A stretch of DNA of 64,000 bases from Leptospira terpstrae serovar Hualin str. LT 11-33 = ATCC 700639 (GCF_000332495.1 NZ_AOGW02000010.1:496001-560000), one strand, 5' to 3'; counted from the first letter of the stretch, positions 1 to 8,869 are shown. The notes: a model not told the origin generated them from the sequence alone. Made by a program: numbers and translations.

Positions 1-1
1 G

Positions 2-469
2 GATCTTTGTATGGTAACCTGTTCTAGTTTTTTTTCTAATAAACAGGCTTTGGATCAAATGGGACAGTTTCGCACAGAACTTCCGGTATGCGAAGATTAT
101 GATTTATGGAATCGAATTCTACTCACAGGCCACTCGATAGGACTCCTTTCTGAAAATTTAATGGTTCGCTATGGTGGACACGACGACCAACTTTCAAACC
201 AGTATCAGGCGTTAGAAAGATTTCGTTTGTATTCACTTTTACTAACTAGGGAAGAATTCGTTCAGAAGGGAAAATGGGAAGAGTTACCTGCTGAATCCAA
301 AACTCTGGTTCAAAAAGCGATTTTATCTCGGGGAGAAACCATTATACTGGGGAGAACCAAAAGAGGAAAAGAAACGAAATGGATCGAGAACCTAATGGAA
401 GATTTCCAATCAGAAAAGACCATAGCAAAAACAGACCTACTTTTTTTGTTAGATGATTTATCTTTTTAA
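2..469 (+). CDS. Family 2 glycosyltransferase, C-terminal part only
   Basis: The reading frame is open from the first bases of the window, so the gene begins upstream and only about 155 C-terminal residues are seen. The segment VCEDYDLWNRIL matches the acidic ED-Y-D-LW-R motif near the acceptor-binding end of GT-A fold family 2 enzymes. A glycosyltransferase with a nucleotide-sugar donor acting on surface polysaccharide is therefore likely, but the donor and acceptor cannot be told. After the motif comes a charged helical tail with no membrane segment. The gene converges on the sdh operon, with a hairpin terminator between them. The family is fairly sure; the exact role is not. Confidence 0.7.
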   Translation, partial: DLCMVTCSSFFSNKQALDQMGQFRTELPVCEDYDLWNRILLTGHSIGLLSENLMVRYGGHDDQLSNQYQALERFRLYSLLLTREEFVQKGKWEELPAESKTLVQKAILSRGETIILGRTKRGKETKWIENLMEDFQSEKTIAKTDLLFLLDDLSF

Positions 470-490
470 AAAAAACCTTCGAGAATCACA

Positions 491-527
491 TAAAAAATAA
501 CAAAACCCGGTAATTTCCAACCGGGTT
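491..527 (-). terminator. Rho-independent terminator of the sdhCAB operon
   Basis: A perfect 7-bp stem (AACCCGG at 504-510, CCGGGTT at 521-527) encloses a 10-base loop. Read on the minus strand it is followed by a T-rich stretch (complement of the A-rich 491-504). It lies 56 bases past the sdhB stop. The plus-strand side lacks a T run, so it mainly serves the minus strand. Confidence 0.75.
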
Positions 528-582
528 CCCGAAAACACCACAAAACATTTGTTCAGTGACATTCATTACATTAGAGAAAGAA

Positions 583-1323
583 TTAACTAGAAATATACTC
601 TCTGTTCAAACGAGTAATGAAGTTTACCGAAATTTCTTTCGGACATGCGGCTTCACATTCGTATTGGTTTGTACAATTTCCGAATCCTTCTTTATCCATA
701 GCTTTTACCATCTTACGTACTCGCTCTTTTTTCTCGACAACCCCTTGCGGAAGGAGTGCCAAGTGAGAAACTTTTGCGGATACAAATAACATCGCAGAAG
801 CATTTTTACATGCTGCTACGCAAGCACCGCATCCGATACAAGTAGCCGCATCCATTGCAAGGTCAGCATCCACTTTGGGAATGGGCAGTGCGTTTCCGTC
901 TGGTGCTCCACCAGTGTTGATGGATACGTATCCACCCGCTTGGATAATACGATCAAAAGCCGAACGGTCAACAATTAGGTCTTTTGCGACAGGGAAAGCT
1001 TTCGCTCTCCATGGTTCGATATAAACAGTGTCACCGTCTTTGAACTTACGCATATGCAATTGGCAAGTGGTTGTTCCTTTTTCTGGACCATGAGGAACCC
1101 CGTTGATTACCATAGAACAAGCCCCACAAATCCCCTCGCGACAGTCATGGTCAAAAGCGATCGGGTCATCGCCTTTTTTGATTAAGTCGTCGTTGACAAC
1201 ATCCAACATCTCAAGGAAAGACATGTGTTCGCTGATGTTGTTTGCTTCATAACTAACCATACGACCTTTATCGTTTTTATCTTTTTGTCGCCAAACTTTA
1301 AGGTGTAACTTCATAGAATCCAT
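583..1323 (-). CDS. sdhB: Succinate dehydrogenase/fumarate reductase iron-sulfur subunit
   Basis: This is the electron-transfer subunit that links the flavoprotein to the quinone site in complex II at the inner membrane. All three clusters are visible: 2Fe-2S ligands C61, C66, C69 and C87; 4Fe-4S ligands C162, C165, C168 and C172; 3Fe-4S ligands C217, C223 and C227. The 246-residue length is normal. The ATG overlaps the sdhA stop by one base (TAATG) and has AAGGAG nine bases upstream, so the two are translationally coupled. It is last in the sdhC-sdhA-sdhB operon. Direction (succinate oxidation or fumarate reduction) cannot be read from sequence; an aerobic organism suggests oxidation. Confidence 0.96.
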   Translation of the reverse strand: MDSMKLHLKVWRQKDKNDKGRMVSYEANNISEHMSFLEMLDVVNDDLIKKGDDPIAFDHDCREGICGACSMVINGVPHGPEKGTTTCQLHMRKFKDGDTVYIEPWRAKAFPVAKDLIVDRSAFDRIIQAGGYVSINTGGAPDGNALPIPKVDADLAMDAATCIGCGACVAACKNASAMLFVSAKVSHLALLPQGVVEKKERVRKMVKAMDKEGFGNCTNQYECEAACPKEISVNFITRLNREYISS

Positions 1324-3248
1324 TATTTGTAGCTCCTTACGGCCAGGTGGATGTTTTCATACTCGAGTTTTTCGCGGTGTTCTTCAGGAGCCTTTCCTTC
1401 TCCCTTATATTCCCAAGCTGTTACGTGGCAGAATTTTTCATCGTTACGTTTTGCTTCTCCATCTTCTGTTTGGTGTTCCTCACGGAAGTGACCTCCACAA
1501 GATTCTTCTCGTTTGAGTGCATCTAAACAAAGTAGCTCACCAAACTCTAAATAGTCGGCAACGCGACCCGCTTTTTCCAATTCTTGGTTGAGTTCAGATC
1601 CAGATCCGGCAACTTTTACGTTTTTCCAGAATTCATCCCGAAGTTCAGGAATTCTTTGGAGAGCGTCTTTTAGGCCTTTTTCGTTACGAGCCATTCCGCA
1701 CTGATCCCACATGATTTTACCGAGTGCTCTGTGGAAATCGTCAGGTGTTTTTTTACCGTTGATTGCTAGGAGTTTATTTGTCATCTCACGAACACGGGCT
1801 TCTGCTTCTTTGAATTCCGGTCTGTCAGTAGAGATATTTTTATGACCTTCTCTTGCAAAATAATCACCAATGGTATAAGGAATTACAAAGTAACCATCCG
1901 CAAGTCCTTGCATAAGGGCAGATGCTCCAAGTCGGTTGGCACCATGGTCGGAGAAGTTTGCTTCCCCAAGAACATGTAGACCCGGAACATTTGACATAAG
2001 GTTGTAATCCACCCAAAGCCCACCCATTGTATAGTGAACCGCAGGGTAAATACGCATTGGAACTTTGTATGGGTTTTCCCCAGTAATGCGTTCATACATC
2101 TGGAAGAGGTTGTCGTAACGGTCAGCTACGACTGGTTCCCCTAATCTTTTGATGGAATCAGAAAAATCCAAATACACACCAAGACGTTTGTCTCCAACTT
2201 TGGGACCCACACCAAGACCATTATCACAAGCTTCTTTTGCAGAACGAGAAGAGATGTCTCGAGGTGCTAAGTTCCCGTAAGAAGGATATTTTCTCTCAAG
2301 ATAATAGTCTCTTTCCTCTTCTGGAATTTCGTGTGGTGCACGAAGGTCATCCTTTTTCTTTGGAACCCAAACCCGTCCGTCGTTACGGAGAGATTCTGAC
2401 ATAAGAGTTAATTTTGATTGGTAATCGCCTGCTTGGGGAATACAAGTCGGGTGGATTTGCGTATAACAAGGGTTTGCAAATCCAGCACCTTTTTTGTAAG
2501 CTCTGTAAGTTGCCGTTACGTTAGAACCTTTTGCGTTGGTCGATAGGTAAAATACGTTTCCGTATCCACCAGAGGCAAGGATCACTGCGTCGCCCGCATG
2601 AGAAGAAATCTCACCGGTAACTAAATCGCGAACCACGATTCCTTTGGCATGACCATCAATGAGAACTAGTTCCAACATCTCTGTTCTTGGGTACATTTTT
2701 ACCGCACCACGAGAAATTTGTTTTTCTAGTGCAGAATAGGCACCGAGTAACAACTGTTGCCCAGTTTGACCTTTGGCATAAAAAGTACGAGAAACTTGAG
2801 CTCCACCGAAAGAGCGGTTAGAAAGAGTTCCACCATACTCACGAGCAAAAGGAACACCTTGCGCAACACACTGGTCGATGATGTTCGTGGATTCATGAGC
2901 CAAACGATAGACGTTTGCTTCTCTTGCACGAAAATCACCACCTTTTACAGTGTCGTAGAACAATCGGTAAACAGAGTCACCGTCATTTTGGTAATTCTTT
3001 GCTGCATTGATACCACCTTGGGCAGCAATGGAGTGAGCACGCCTAGGACTGTCTTGGAAACAAAAAACAGATACTTGGTAACCAAGTTCTGATAGTGTTG
3101 CAGCAGCAGAAGCACCGGCAAGACCAGTTCCCACAATGATGACTTTATACTTACGTTTGTTTGCCGGGTTTACAAGTTTGATGTCTTGTTTATGTTTGTC
3201 CCATTTCTGTTCTAAAGGACCCGACGGAATTTTTGCATCTAATTTCAT
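1323..3248 (-). CDS. sdhA: Succinate dehydrogenase/fumarate reductase flavoprotein subunit
   Basis: This is the catalytic subunit that oxidises succinate to fumarate with covalently bound FAD. The dinucleotide fold GTGLAG is at about residues 40-45. The AHSIAAQGG segment supplies the FAD-linking His (about H72), and the active-site region HPTCIP and the [12 protein letters not shown] segment are present. At 641 residues it belongs to the longer non-proteobacterial type found with a single membrane subunit. The ATG follows TAGGAG. It sits between sdhC (18-base gap) and sdhB (1-base overlap). Confidence 0.96.
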   Translation of the reverse strand: MKLDAKIPSGPLEQKWDKHKQDIKLVNPANKRKYKVIIVGTGLAGASAAATLSELGYQVSVFCFQDSPRRAHSIAAQGGINAAKNYQNDGDSVYRLFYDTVKGGDFRAREANVYRLAHESTNIIDQCVAQGVPFAREYGGTLSNRSFGGAQVSRTFYAKGQTGQQLLLGAYSALEKQISRGAVKMYPRTEMLELVLIDGHAKGIVVRDLVTGEISSHAGDAVILASGGYGNVFYLSTNAKGSNVTATYRAYKKGAGFANPCYTQIHPTCIPQAGDYQSKLTLMSESLRNDGRVWVPKKKDDLRAPHEIPEEERDYYLERKYPSYGNLAPRDISSRSAKEACDNGLGVGPKVGDKRLGVYLDFSDSIKRLGEPVVADRYDNLFQMYERITGENPYKVPMRIYPAVHYTMGGLWVDYNLMSNVPGLHVLGEANFSDHGANRLGASALMQGLADGYFVIPYTIGDYFAREGHKNISTDRPEFKEAEARVREMTNKLLAINGKKTPDDFHRALGKIMWDQCGMARNEKGLKDALQRIPELRDEFWKNVKVAGSGSELNQELEKAGRVADYLEFGELLCLDALKREESCGGHFREEHQTEDGEAKRNDEKFCHVTAWEYKGEGKAPEEHREKLEYENIHLAVRSYK

Positions 3249-3266
3249 AACTTCTCCTAAAAACCC

Positions 3267-3956
3267 TTAACGGACATACCCGAGTAAAATCGAGATCGGC
3301 ATGGAACAATTTCCCAAGAAAATGATAAGACCAAGTCCTGTGGATAGTTTCTGAATGGTGGGGTTGTGTTTTGGTGCAAGGATTCCCAATGTCTGAAACA
3401 TTGATCCTAAAGCATGAGAAAAATGAAGAGCAAGGAAAACCATAAAAACGATATAGGATCCTGCAATGATTGGATTTTGAAATCCAAGGATGACCATTGC
3501 ATACACATCATGAACCACATCGCCATTTTTGAGAATGTATTCGTGTGAGTAATGGTCTGGGTTAGTGAATCCTAAAGTAAAATGTGCAAGGTGGTACACA
3601 AGAAACGTAAGAAGAAGGAGTCCACTATAAGCCATGGTGCGCGAAGCAACAGAGGCTTGGATGGTTGATCCTTTTGCATAGGAAACAGGTCTTGCCGTTG
3701 TATTCTCAAATTTTAGGCGAATGGCTGTGAAGACATGTCCAAAAAAGGCCACGATCAAACCAATTCTTGCCACCCATAATAGGGGACCTAAATCCTTAAG
3801 AAACTTTGCGTAGGTGTTTAATTTTTCTGGTCCTTGGAAAACTTGTAAGTTTCCGACCATATGAACGATCACGAATCCAAACCAGATAAATCCAGTTATG
3901 GCCATTATGATCTTCTTTCCAATTGAGGACCGAAAGAAGTCTAGACTCAACGTCAT
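3267..3956 (-). CDS. sdhC: Succinate dehydrogenase cytochrome b subunit (b558 family)
   Basis: This is the membrane anchor and di-haem, quinone-reactive subunit of complex II. It is 229 residues with five hydrophobic helices and several histidines positioned as haem ligands (for example in IVHMVGN, VYHLAHF and ALHFSHALG). One long SdhC and no SdhD mark the Bacillus/Bacteroidetes B-type enzyme. AGGAG seven bases upstream supports the ATG at 3956. It is the first gene of the operon, so the promoter should lie in 3957-4155. Confidence 0.93.
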   Translation of the reverse strand: MTLSLDFFRSSIGKKIIMAITGFIWFGFVIVHMVGNLQVFQGPEKLNTYAKFLKDLGPLLWVARIGLIVAFFGHVFTAIRLKFENTTARPVSYAKGSTIQASVASRTMAYSGLLLLTFLVYHLAHFTLGFTNPDHYSHEYILKNGDVVHDVYAMVILGFQNPIIAGSYIVFMVFLALHFSHALGSMFQTLGILAPKHNPTIQKLSTGLGLIIFLGNCSMPISILLGYVR

Positions 3957-4155
3957 TGAAAAGCTCCTGTAGAGTATAGGTGTAAATTTTTTCTCTTACG
4001 TCCAGTTTTAGACGGATTCCACTTCCCGTAAATTCATAAATCTGACCATAGATAAACTTACGAAATTGAGTTTGTTTCTCAATAGAAACAGGAAAGGATA
4101 GAAGCCACGAAAAGGAGTTGAGTCCGAGTCTGAAGCCCTCCATAGTTGCTAAATC

Positions 4156-4662
4156 TTGCAAAGAATTCGCAAAAGGAATATCCGAGGTCTATGGGGATGG
4201 AGTAGGGTTCCGGTTTTGGTTCTTTTTTGGATTCCCTTCCTTCTCTGTTCAAAACCAAGTGAAAATTTTCCGGAAAGTCGTAAGGCCTATTTAAAGGAAG
4301 TGGGATTGCCCATTCTGGTTACAATCCGTCCCCGCCATAAAATCAATGCGAAGGAATTGCAACTTTACATAAAAACAGAAAACCTAACGAATATTAGCAT
4401 ATCGAAATTTCAAATTCTGTTTTTTGCCGTAGACCAACAAAAACAAATTTTAATTCCTGAAGAGAAAAAGACTCCAGAACTAATTTGTTCGATCGACAAA
4501 ACGATCCAACCAAATGTCATCATCAAATGCCATGTAGGTCCTTTTGTGTATGCGAATCTTTGGTCCTCCATTCAAATCCAATCCATTTCCTTTACTACTG
4601 AAGACCAAATTCGACACGTGATCAGTGAATCAGACTTAGACGACGTGACTGTTTGGTTATGA
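4156..4662 (+). CDS. Putative lipoprotein of unknown function
   Basis: The 168-residue protein starts with a basic segment (RIRKR), then a short hydrophobic run ending in PFLLC-SK, a spirochaete-like lipobox with the Cys at about residue 31. The start is a TTG immediately after an in-frame stop and has no clear ribosome-binding site. There is no in-frame ATG before the lipobox, so the start is uncertain. The mature part is soluble, mixed alpha/beta in character and ends DDVTVWL; I recognise no family. It is divergent from sdhC and is followed by the SulP fusion gene, which has its own promoter. Confidence 0.65.
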   Translation: MQRIRKRNIRGLWGWSRVPVLVLFWIPFLLCSKPSENFPESRKAYLKEVGLPILVTIRPRHKINAKELQLYIKTENLTNISISKFQILFFAVDQQKQILIPEEKKTPELICSIDKTIQPNVIIKCHVGPFVYANLWSSIQIQSISFTTEDQIRHVISESDLDDVTVWL

Positions 4663-4736
4663 ATTTAGGCAATCTTTTTCAGACTATTATTTTCTGAGAC
4701 AATCAAAGAAAACAATTTAGAATCATTCCATTCGGG

Positions 4737-4764
4737 TTGACATCTTTTGCTTACATTTTAAAAT
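4737..4764 (+). promoter_or_regulatory. Sigma-70-type promoter for the SulP-carbonic anhydrase gene
   Basis: TTGACA at 4737-4742, 16 bases, then TAAAAT at 4759-4764: a near-consensus promoter. The expected transcription start (about 4770-4772) is only five to seven bases before the ATG at 4777, and there is no Shine-Dalgarno sequence. The transcript is predicted to be leaderless or nearly so. Confidence 0.6.
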
Positions 4765-4776
4765 CTCCAGACATTT

Positions 4777-6942
4777 ATGTTTTCTAAATTAAAACAAGAC
4801 ATTCCTTCAGGCCTTGTCGTATTCTTAGTCGCTCTTCCTTTATGTTTGGGAGTGGCGTTGGCCAGTGGTGCTCCATTATTATCCGGTGTGATCTCTGGAG
4901 TGATTGGAGGCATTGTTGTTGGAATCCTTAGTCATTCCAATACTAGTGTCAGTGGACCCGCAGCAGGCCTTGTCACTTTGGTGTTAGCTGCCATTGCAGG
5001 TCTTGGTGATTATCGCACCTTTCTTCTTGCTGTTTTATTAGCAGGTTGTATTCAAATTTTGATTGGACTTTTACGCGGTGGGTTTATTGCAAACTATATC
5101 CCATCTAACGTGATCCAAGGATTACTCGCATCCATAGGAATCATCCTCATCTTAAAACAAATTCCGCATGCTGTTGGGTTTGATGTGGATCCAGAAGAAG
5201 ATTTTATTTTCTTCCAAAAAGATGGTGAAAATACATTTTCTGAACTATTGAATCTATTCAAATACTTCTCTTGGGGAGCAGTGTGGATTGCAGTCTCGTC
5301 TTTAGCTTTGCTAGTTGGTTATGACAAAACCAAATGGAAACTTTTGAAATTTTTACCTTCTCCAGTCCTTGTGATTCTTTTGGGAATCTTTCTGAATGGC
5401 CTATTTCAAAACTATATACCTGAGTGGTATCTTTCTCAAAAACATTTAGTTTCCATCCCCAATATCAAAAATTGGGAATCGGTGTTTTTCTTTCCCAATT
5501 TTTCGGCGATCACAGAAACTAAGGTTTGGTATTTTGCCATCACGATTGCTGCCTTTGCTACCTTGGAAACCCTCCTAAATCTGGATGCCGTAGAAAGGAT
5601 TGATCCGCACAAACGACTTGCTTCCCCTAACAGGGAACTAGTGGCCCAAGGGATAGGAAACTCTCTTTCTGGTTTGATTGGAGGTCTTCCCATTACCTCT
5701 GTCATTGTTCGAAGTTCTGTAAATATATATGCAGGTGCAGAATCTAAATTTTCCACAATCTTTCACGGAATTTTACTTTCCCTTAGTGTTCTTTTTTTTG
5801 GATCCTTCTTAAATTTAATTCCCTTATCTTCTTTAGCTGTGATTTTGATTGTCACTGGTTTTAAACTCACAAACTTAAACCTCTACCTAACCATTTATAA
5901 AAAAGGGATTTACCAATTCCTACCTTTCATCGCAACTATCTTCGCCATTATATTTACCGACCTTTTAACAGGTGTATTAATTGGTCTTTCGATCAGTTTT
6001 ATTTTTATCCTAAAAAATAATTACAAAAATCCATTCTCCGTTGAAACGGAAACCTTAAATATTGGAGAAACTGTCCGAATCGAATTGCCAAATCAGGTTT
6101 CTTTTTTAAACAAAGCTTCTATCAAGGACACACTATGGGCAATTCCTGAAAATTCAAAACTCATCGTGGATGCATCCAATTGTAATTTCATTGACCATGA
6201 TATCTTGGAAGTCTTGGAAGAATTCAAAACAGTAATTTCTGTTGAAAAAAAAATCCAATTGAATTTGATCGGACTGAAAGACTCATATGAACTCAGTGAT
6301 CAGGTTCAGTTTGTAAATATTTTAGATAAGGAAGCTCAACAAAAACTGACTCCAGACGAAATCTTGGATTTCCTAAAACGAGGAAATGAACGGTTTGTCA
6401 AAGGGAAATGGTCGGAAAAATATTTCAAACACCAAGTCAATGCAACGGCTTTTGGTCAAAATCCCATTGCGGTAGTTCTATCTTGTATTGATTCAAGGAC
6501 AAGTCCTGAAATCATTTTTGATGCAGGTCTTGGAGATATCATCTCAATACGTATTGCGGGAAATATTGTGAATGAAGAAATCCTTGGTAGTTTGGAGTTG
6601 TCTTGTGCAAAAATTGGAACAAAACTAATCGTTGTTTTAGGACATTCCAATTGTGGTGCAGTATCGAGTGCACTGTATGCACTTCGGGAAGGAAATATTG
6701 CTAGCATTACTAACAAAATTCAAAAAGCAATCGATGAATCTGAAAAAATCATCCATCCCATCCAAAAAGAAAATGAACATATTTTCAATCATGTTGTAAA
6801 AGCAAATGTGAAAAATTCTATCCAAGAGATACTATCGCACAGTCCCTTTCTTTCAGAAAAAGTAGGCTCAGAAGAAATTAAAATTGTCTCTGGTTTCTAT
6901 GATACTTCGTCTGGAGAGGTTCAGTTTTTCGAATCGGTTTGA
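4777..6942 (+). CDS. SulP (SLC26) anion transporter fused to a beta-carbonic anhydrase
   Basis: The N-terminal ~410 residues form the many-helix SulP/SLC26 membrane domain (start FSKLKQDIPSGLVVFLVALP). Residues ~425-520 look like a STAS domain. The C-terminal ~195 residues are a beta-carbonic anhydrase with zinc ligands C570, H623 and C626 and the D572-R574 dyad (CIDSR, HSNCG), all intact. SulP-carbonic anhydrase fusions are known in other bacteria and are thought to couple bicarbonate transport to CO2 hydration; that is the likely role here, at the inner membrane with the enzyme in the cytoplasm. The 721-residue length fits. The gene stands alone behind its own promoter and converges on the DoxX-like gene. 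Confidence 0.92.
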   Translation: MFSKLKQDIPSGLVVFLVALPLCLGVALASGAPLLSGVISGVIGGIVVGILSHSNTSVSGPAAGLVTLVLAAIAGLGDYRTFLLAVLLAGCIQILIGLLRGGFIANYIPSNVIQGLLASIGIILILKQIPHAVGFDVDPEEDFIFFQKDGENTFSELLNLFKYFSWGAVWIAVSSLALLVGYDKTKWKLLKFLPSPVLVILLGIFLNGLFQNYIPEWYLSQKHLVSIPNIKNWESVFFFPNFSAITETKVWYFAITIAAFATLETLLNLDAVERIDPHKRLASPNRELVAQGIGNSLSGLIGGLPITSVIVRSSVNIYAGAESKFSTIFHGILLSLSVLFFGSFLNLIPLSSLAVILIVTGFKLTNLNLYLTIYKKGIYQFLPFIATIFAIIFTDLLTGVLIGLSISFIFILKNNYKNPFSVETETLNIGETVRIELPNQVSFLNKASIKDTLWAIPENSKLIVDASNCNFIDHDILEVLEEFKTVISVEKKIQLNLIGLKDSYELSDQVQFVNILDKEAQQKLTPDEILDFLKRGNERFVKGKWSEKYFKHQVNATAFGQNPIAVVLSCIDSRTSPEIIFDAGLGDIISIRIAGNIVNEEILGSLELSCAKIGTKLIVVLGHSNCGAVSSALYALREGNIASITNKIQKAIDESEKIIHPIQKENEHIFNHVVKANVKNSIQEILSHSPFLSEKVGSEEIKIVSGFYDTSSGEVQFFESV

Positions 6943-6954
6943 AACAAGTTTGAG

Positions 6955-6994
6955 GAAAAAAGAGGGGAGTTTTGATAAAAAAATCGGACTCCCC
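6955..6994 (-). terminator. Rho-independent terminator of the DoxX-like gene
   Basis: A 7-bp stem, GGGGAGT (6964-6970) with ACTCCCC (6988-6994), has a 17-base AT-rich loop. Read on the minus strand it is followed by CTC and a T run (complement of 6956-6961). It lies between the convergent SulP fusion gene and the DoxX-like gene. Confidence 0.7.
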
Positions 6995-7002
6995 TTCCAT
7001 GT

Positions 7003-7386
7003 TTATTTATTTACAGGAACAAACAATGGTTTGTATACGTTCCAATTGACGTAAGCAAGAAATGCATTCGCTACAACCACAAAAATACCCACAGGGATTC
7101 CTTCTGGTGCAATCGTTAGGTGGACCAGAAAAATATTTATAGCGATTGGTGCGATAACGATGGAAGCCAAAGGAACAAATCTACCAGTAAGGAAGGCAAT
7201 TGCAACTACAAGCTCTGTCACTTTAATTAAAGTCATCAAATAACCTGAAGCCTTGATTCCATCGTTAAATATCTTTAAATTTCCAGTCGTTTCTGGTTGT
7301 TCAACCAAATTGAAGAGGATTACGACGGAAGAAAACAAGAACAATGCTCCAAGCAATATCCTAACAATTGTATACGCAATTTTCAT
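7003..7386 (-). CDS. DoxX-like small membrane protein
   Basis: A 127-residue protein with four predicted transmembrane helices (starting IVRILLGALFLFSSVVILF) and the short LTGRFVPLAS turn typical of DoxX/DoxD-like proteins. Family members are inner-membrane proteins, some linked to oxidoreductases or thiol stress, but no activity can be assigned. AAGGAAA seven bases upstream supports the ATG. It is a single gene with its own terminator. Confidence 0.75.
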   Translation of the reverse strand: MKIAYTIVRILLGALFLFSSVVILFNLVEQPETTGNLKIFNDGIKASGYLMTLIKVTELVVAIAFLTGRFVPLASIVIAPIAINIFLVHLTIAPEGIPVGIFVVVANAFLAYVNWNVYKPLFVPVNK

Positions 7387-7601
7387 ACCATTTTCCTTTA
7401 GATGAGTTTATTTCTATACTAAGACTTTCCAAGGATCACCCTAGTTTTATGAATCATGAACGGAAACATTAAAAAGTCATCTAGTTTTCAAAGGATTCTA
7501 AATTTAACAAAGCGTGGACACTTTCTTAAATATTAGGGATTTTTACAATTCGCGATGCAATAAACTCGTTGTTTGGTGGAATTAATGATTAGGTCTCACT
7601 T

Positions 7602-8189
7602 ATGAAATTTGGAATTCCATTTGTATTTATTTTGATTTTTTTACTGGTCCATTGTGTCACTTCCTCCCAAACGGAATCTCCCGAGCAGGGAAGATCAGGA
7701 AAATCACTACGACTTCAATATGCTCAAGAACTCGAAACAAAAGTATTGAAAGTGGGTCCAGCCCAAGAAATTTCTATAGGACAATTTGCACTCCAATCCT
7801 TCTCCAACACCAGTTCTCGTTTTTTCACAGTGAGTACTTTATCTCCTCTCAAATCAAATGAGCCTCTCGAACCGGGCGCCATTGTTTTGCGTAAGGTACA
7901 AGTAGACAGATCATTAGAATTTGAAGAAGGAACCACAAAATTCCACCATGCCACTTTTGCTTCCATCGTAGAATTTCTGGTGATAAGCTCCTCTGGGGAA
8001 CCGCAACGCATTTTGGGACATTCGGAACAAATCACCTCGAGAACCATTCCTTTCAGTTTAGAAGATACAGAGTCAAAAGAAAAAATTGCCAATAGCATCC
8101 AATCCGCAGTGGAGGAAGGTTTACAACAGATTGTTTCTCTGAAAGATTTTCCCTCTATCTATAAAAGTCAGAATATGTTTCAGAGGTAA
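7602..8189 (+). CDS. Putative lipoprotein of unknown function
   Basis: A 195-residue protein with a signal peptide MKFGIPFVFILIFLLVHC; the LVHC lipobox puts the lipidated Cys at about residue 18. The mature part contains a stretch compatible with a beta-rich fold (EPGAIVLRKVQVDRSLEFE, then EFLVISSSGEPQRILGHSE). I recognise no family. The codon style is like its neighbours. It stands alone, just upstream of the IS remnant. Confidence 0.7.
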   Translation: MKFGIPFVFILIFLLVHCVTSSQTESPEQGRSGKSLRLQYAQELETKVLKVGPAQEISIGQFALQSFSNTSSRFFTVSTLSPLKSNEPLEPGAIVLRKVQVDRSLEFEEGTTKFHHATFASIVEFLVISSSGEPQRILGHSEQITSRTIPFSLEDTESKEKIANSIQSAVEEGLQQIVSLKDFPSIYKSQNMFQR

Positions 8190-8268
8190 TCCACCAAATG
8201 CCGATTTGTTTTTAAACCATGTGAGTGATCTAAAGTGTTACCGATGTGCCTTTCTATACAACACGGTC

Positions 8269-8290
8269 TGTACTAGTTTCATCCCTTACA
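8269..8290 (+). repeat. Left terminal inverted repeat of the IS481-like element
   Basis: Begins TGTACTAGTTTC and ends CATCCCTTACA. It pairs with the right end, which reads TGTACTCGTA then CATCCTTTACA from 8764 inward. One single-base gap and a few mismatches separate the two. The start at 8269 is set by the shared TGTACT. Confidence 0.65.
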
Positions 8291-8369
8291 AATTGATCTC
8301 ACAACATCCTTTACAAACAAGAATTTAATTCTTCGATTCAGAACACGATGTACACACCAGGAGTGTGTC

Positions 8370-8708
8370 ATGGCTTGGAAGGAGACAAACGTGTTTGAAG
8401 AAAGAATGAAATTTGTTGTCGCTTGGAAACGTGGTGGGTGGTCTCTCACTGACCTTTGTCATGAATTCAATATCAGTAGAGTGACGGGGTATAATGTATG
8501 CATAGGGAATCTTCATATTGAAGGCCATCGGATCTTTCTATCTTCCGCGTTAGCAGATGAAGAAGTTGGTTTAGAGGAAATCTCGGACAGGCATGTAAAG
8601 ATTCATTTTTATGGAGTTAGCCTTGGTGTGATCGATTTGTATACGGGAAAGTTGTTGCATTTTAAAAATCCAATGCAATCCTCATTACCGTCTGAATCAG
8701 GATTTTAA
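8370..8708 (+). pseudogene. Transposase remnant, IS481 family (N-terminal HTH joined to C-terminal end)
   Basis: The first ~42 residues (MAWKETNVFEERMKFV, then SLTDLCHEFNISRVTGY) match the helix-turn-helix start of IS481-type transposases. The last ~60 residues (ADEEVGLEEISD, then KIHFYGVSLGVIDLYTG) match their C-terminal tail. The whole DDE integrase core is missing, yet the two parts are joined in frame, giving 112 residues where about 280-400 is usual. The simplest explanation is a precise internal deletion. The product might still bind the element ends but cannot catalyse transposition. It sits centrally between the two end repeats. Confidence 0.75.
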
Positions 8709-8743
8709 TGCATCTTTATGTAAAGTATGTATTGAGACAAAAC

Positions 8744-8764
8744 TGTAAAGGATGTACGAGTACA
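8744..8764 (-). repeat. Right terminal inverted repeat of the IS481-like element
   Basis: As read from the right border inward it starts TGTACTCGTA followed by CATCCTTTACA. A second copy, TGTAAAGTATGT, lies 25 bases further inside at 8719-8730. This mirrors the arrangement at the left end. Confidence 0.65.
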
Positions 8765-8808
8765 CTCAACACTCAATCACCTGTAATGTGACATAATACT
8801 AATTATGG

Positions 8809-8826
8809 GAAGTAACATGTTGCTTC
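8809..8826. repeat. Near-perfect 18-bp palindrome beside the IS remnant
   Basis: GAAGTAACATGTTGCTTC is palindromic apart from one base pair. Just left of it, CATAAT (8792-8797) and ATTATG (8802-8807) form a perfect 6-bp hairpin. Both lie in the 105-base stretch between the IS border and the 3' end of the NHL-type gene. There is no T run, so these look less like a terminator than an operator or a remnant of another small element. Function unknown. Confidence 0.4.
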
Positions 8827-8869
8827 ATAATAGGAGGTATCCGAAAAAATAGAACTTTGAAGTCCGAAC

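Larger units (their letters stand above)
8269..8764 (+). mobile_element. Internally deleted IS481-like insertion sequence with both ends kept
   Basis: About 496 bp bounded by imperfect inverted repeats that both begin TGTACT. The left copy starts at 8269; the right copy reads inward from 8764. Each end also has a second, subterminal copy of the CATCC(T/C)TTACA motif exactly 25 bases further in (left 8280-8290 and 8305-8315; right 8744-8755 and 8719-8730 as complements). TGT ends are usual for the IS481 family. Inside is a transposase reading frame that lacks its catalytic centre (8370-8708). I see no convincing target-site duplication. The element cannot move by itself but may be mobilisable if a full copy exists elsewhere. 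Confidence 0.7.

Noticed and set aside
556..789. A plus-strand reading frame at the end of the sdh operon
   Set aside because: It is antisense to sdhB and has no signs of a real protein.
3796..4161. A 121-codon minus-strand gene overlapping sdhC
   Set aside because: It overlaps sdhC by 160 bases in another frame and has no recognised features; kept only as a low-interest finding.
5436..5756. Minus-strand frame inside the SulP gene
   Set aside because: Antisense to a well-supported membrane protein; composition is that of a shadow.
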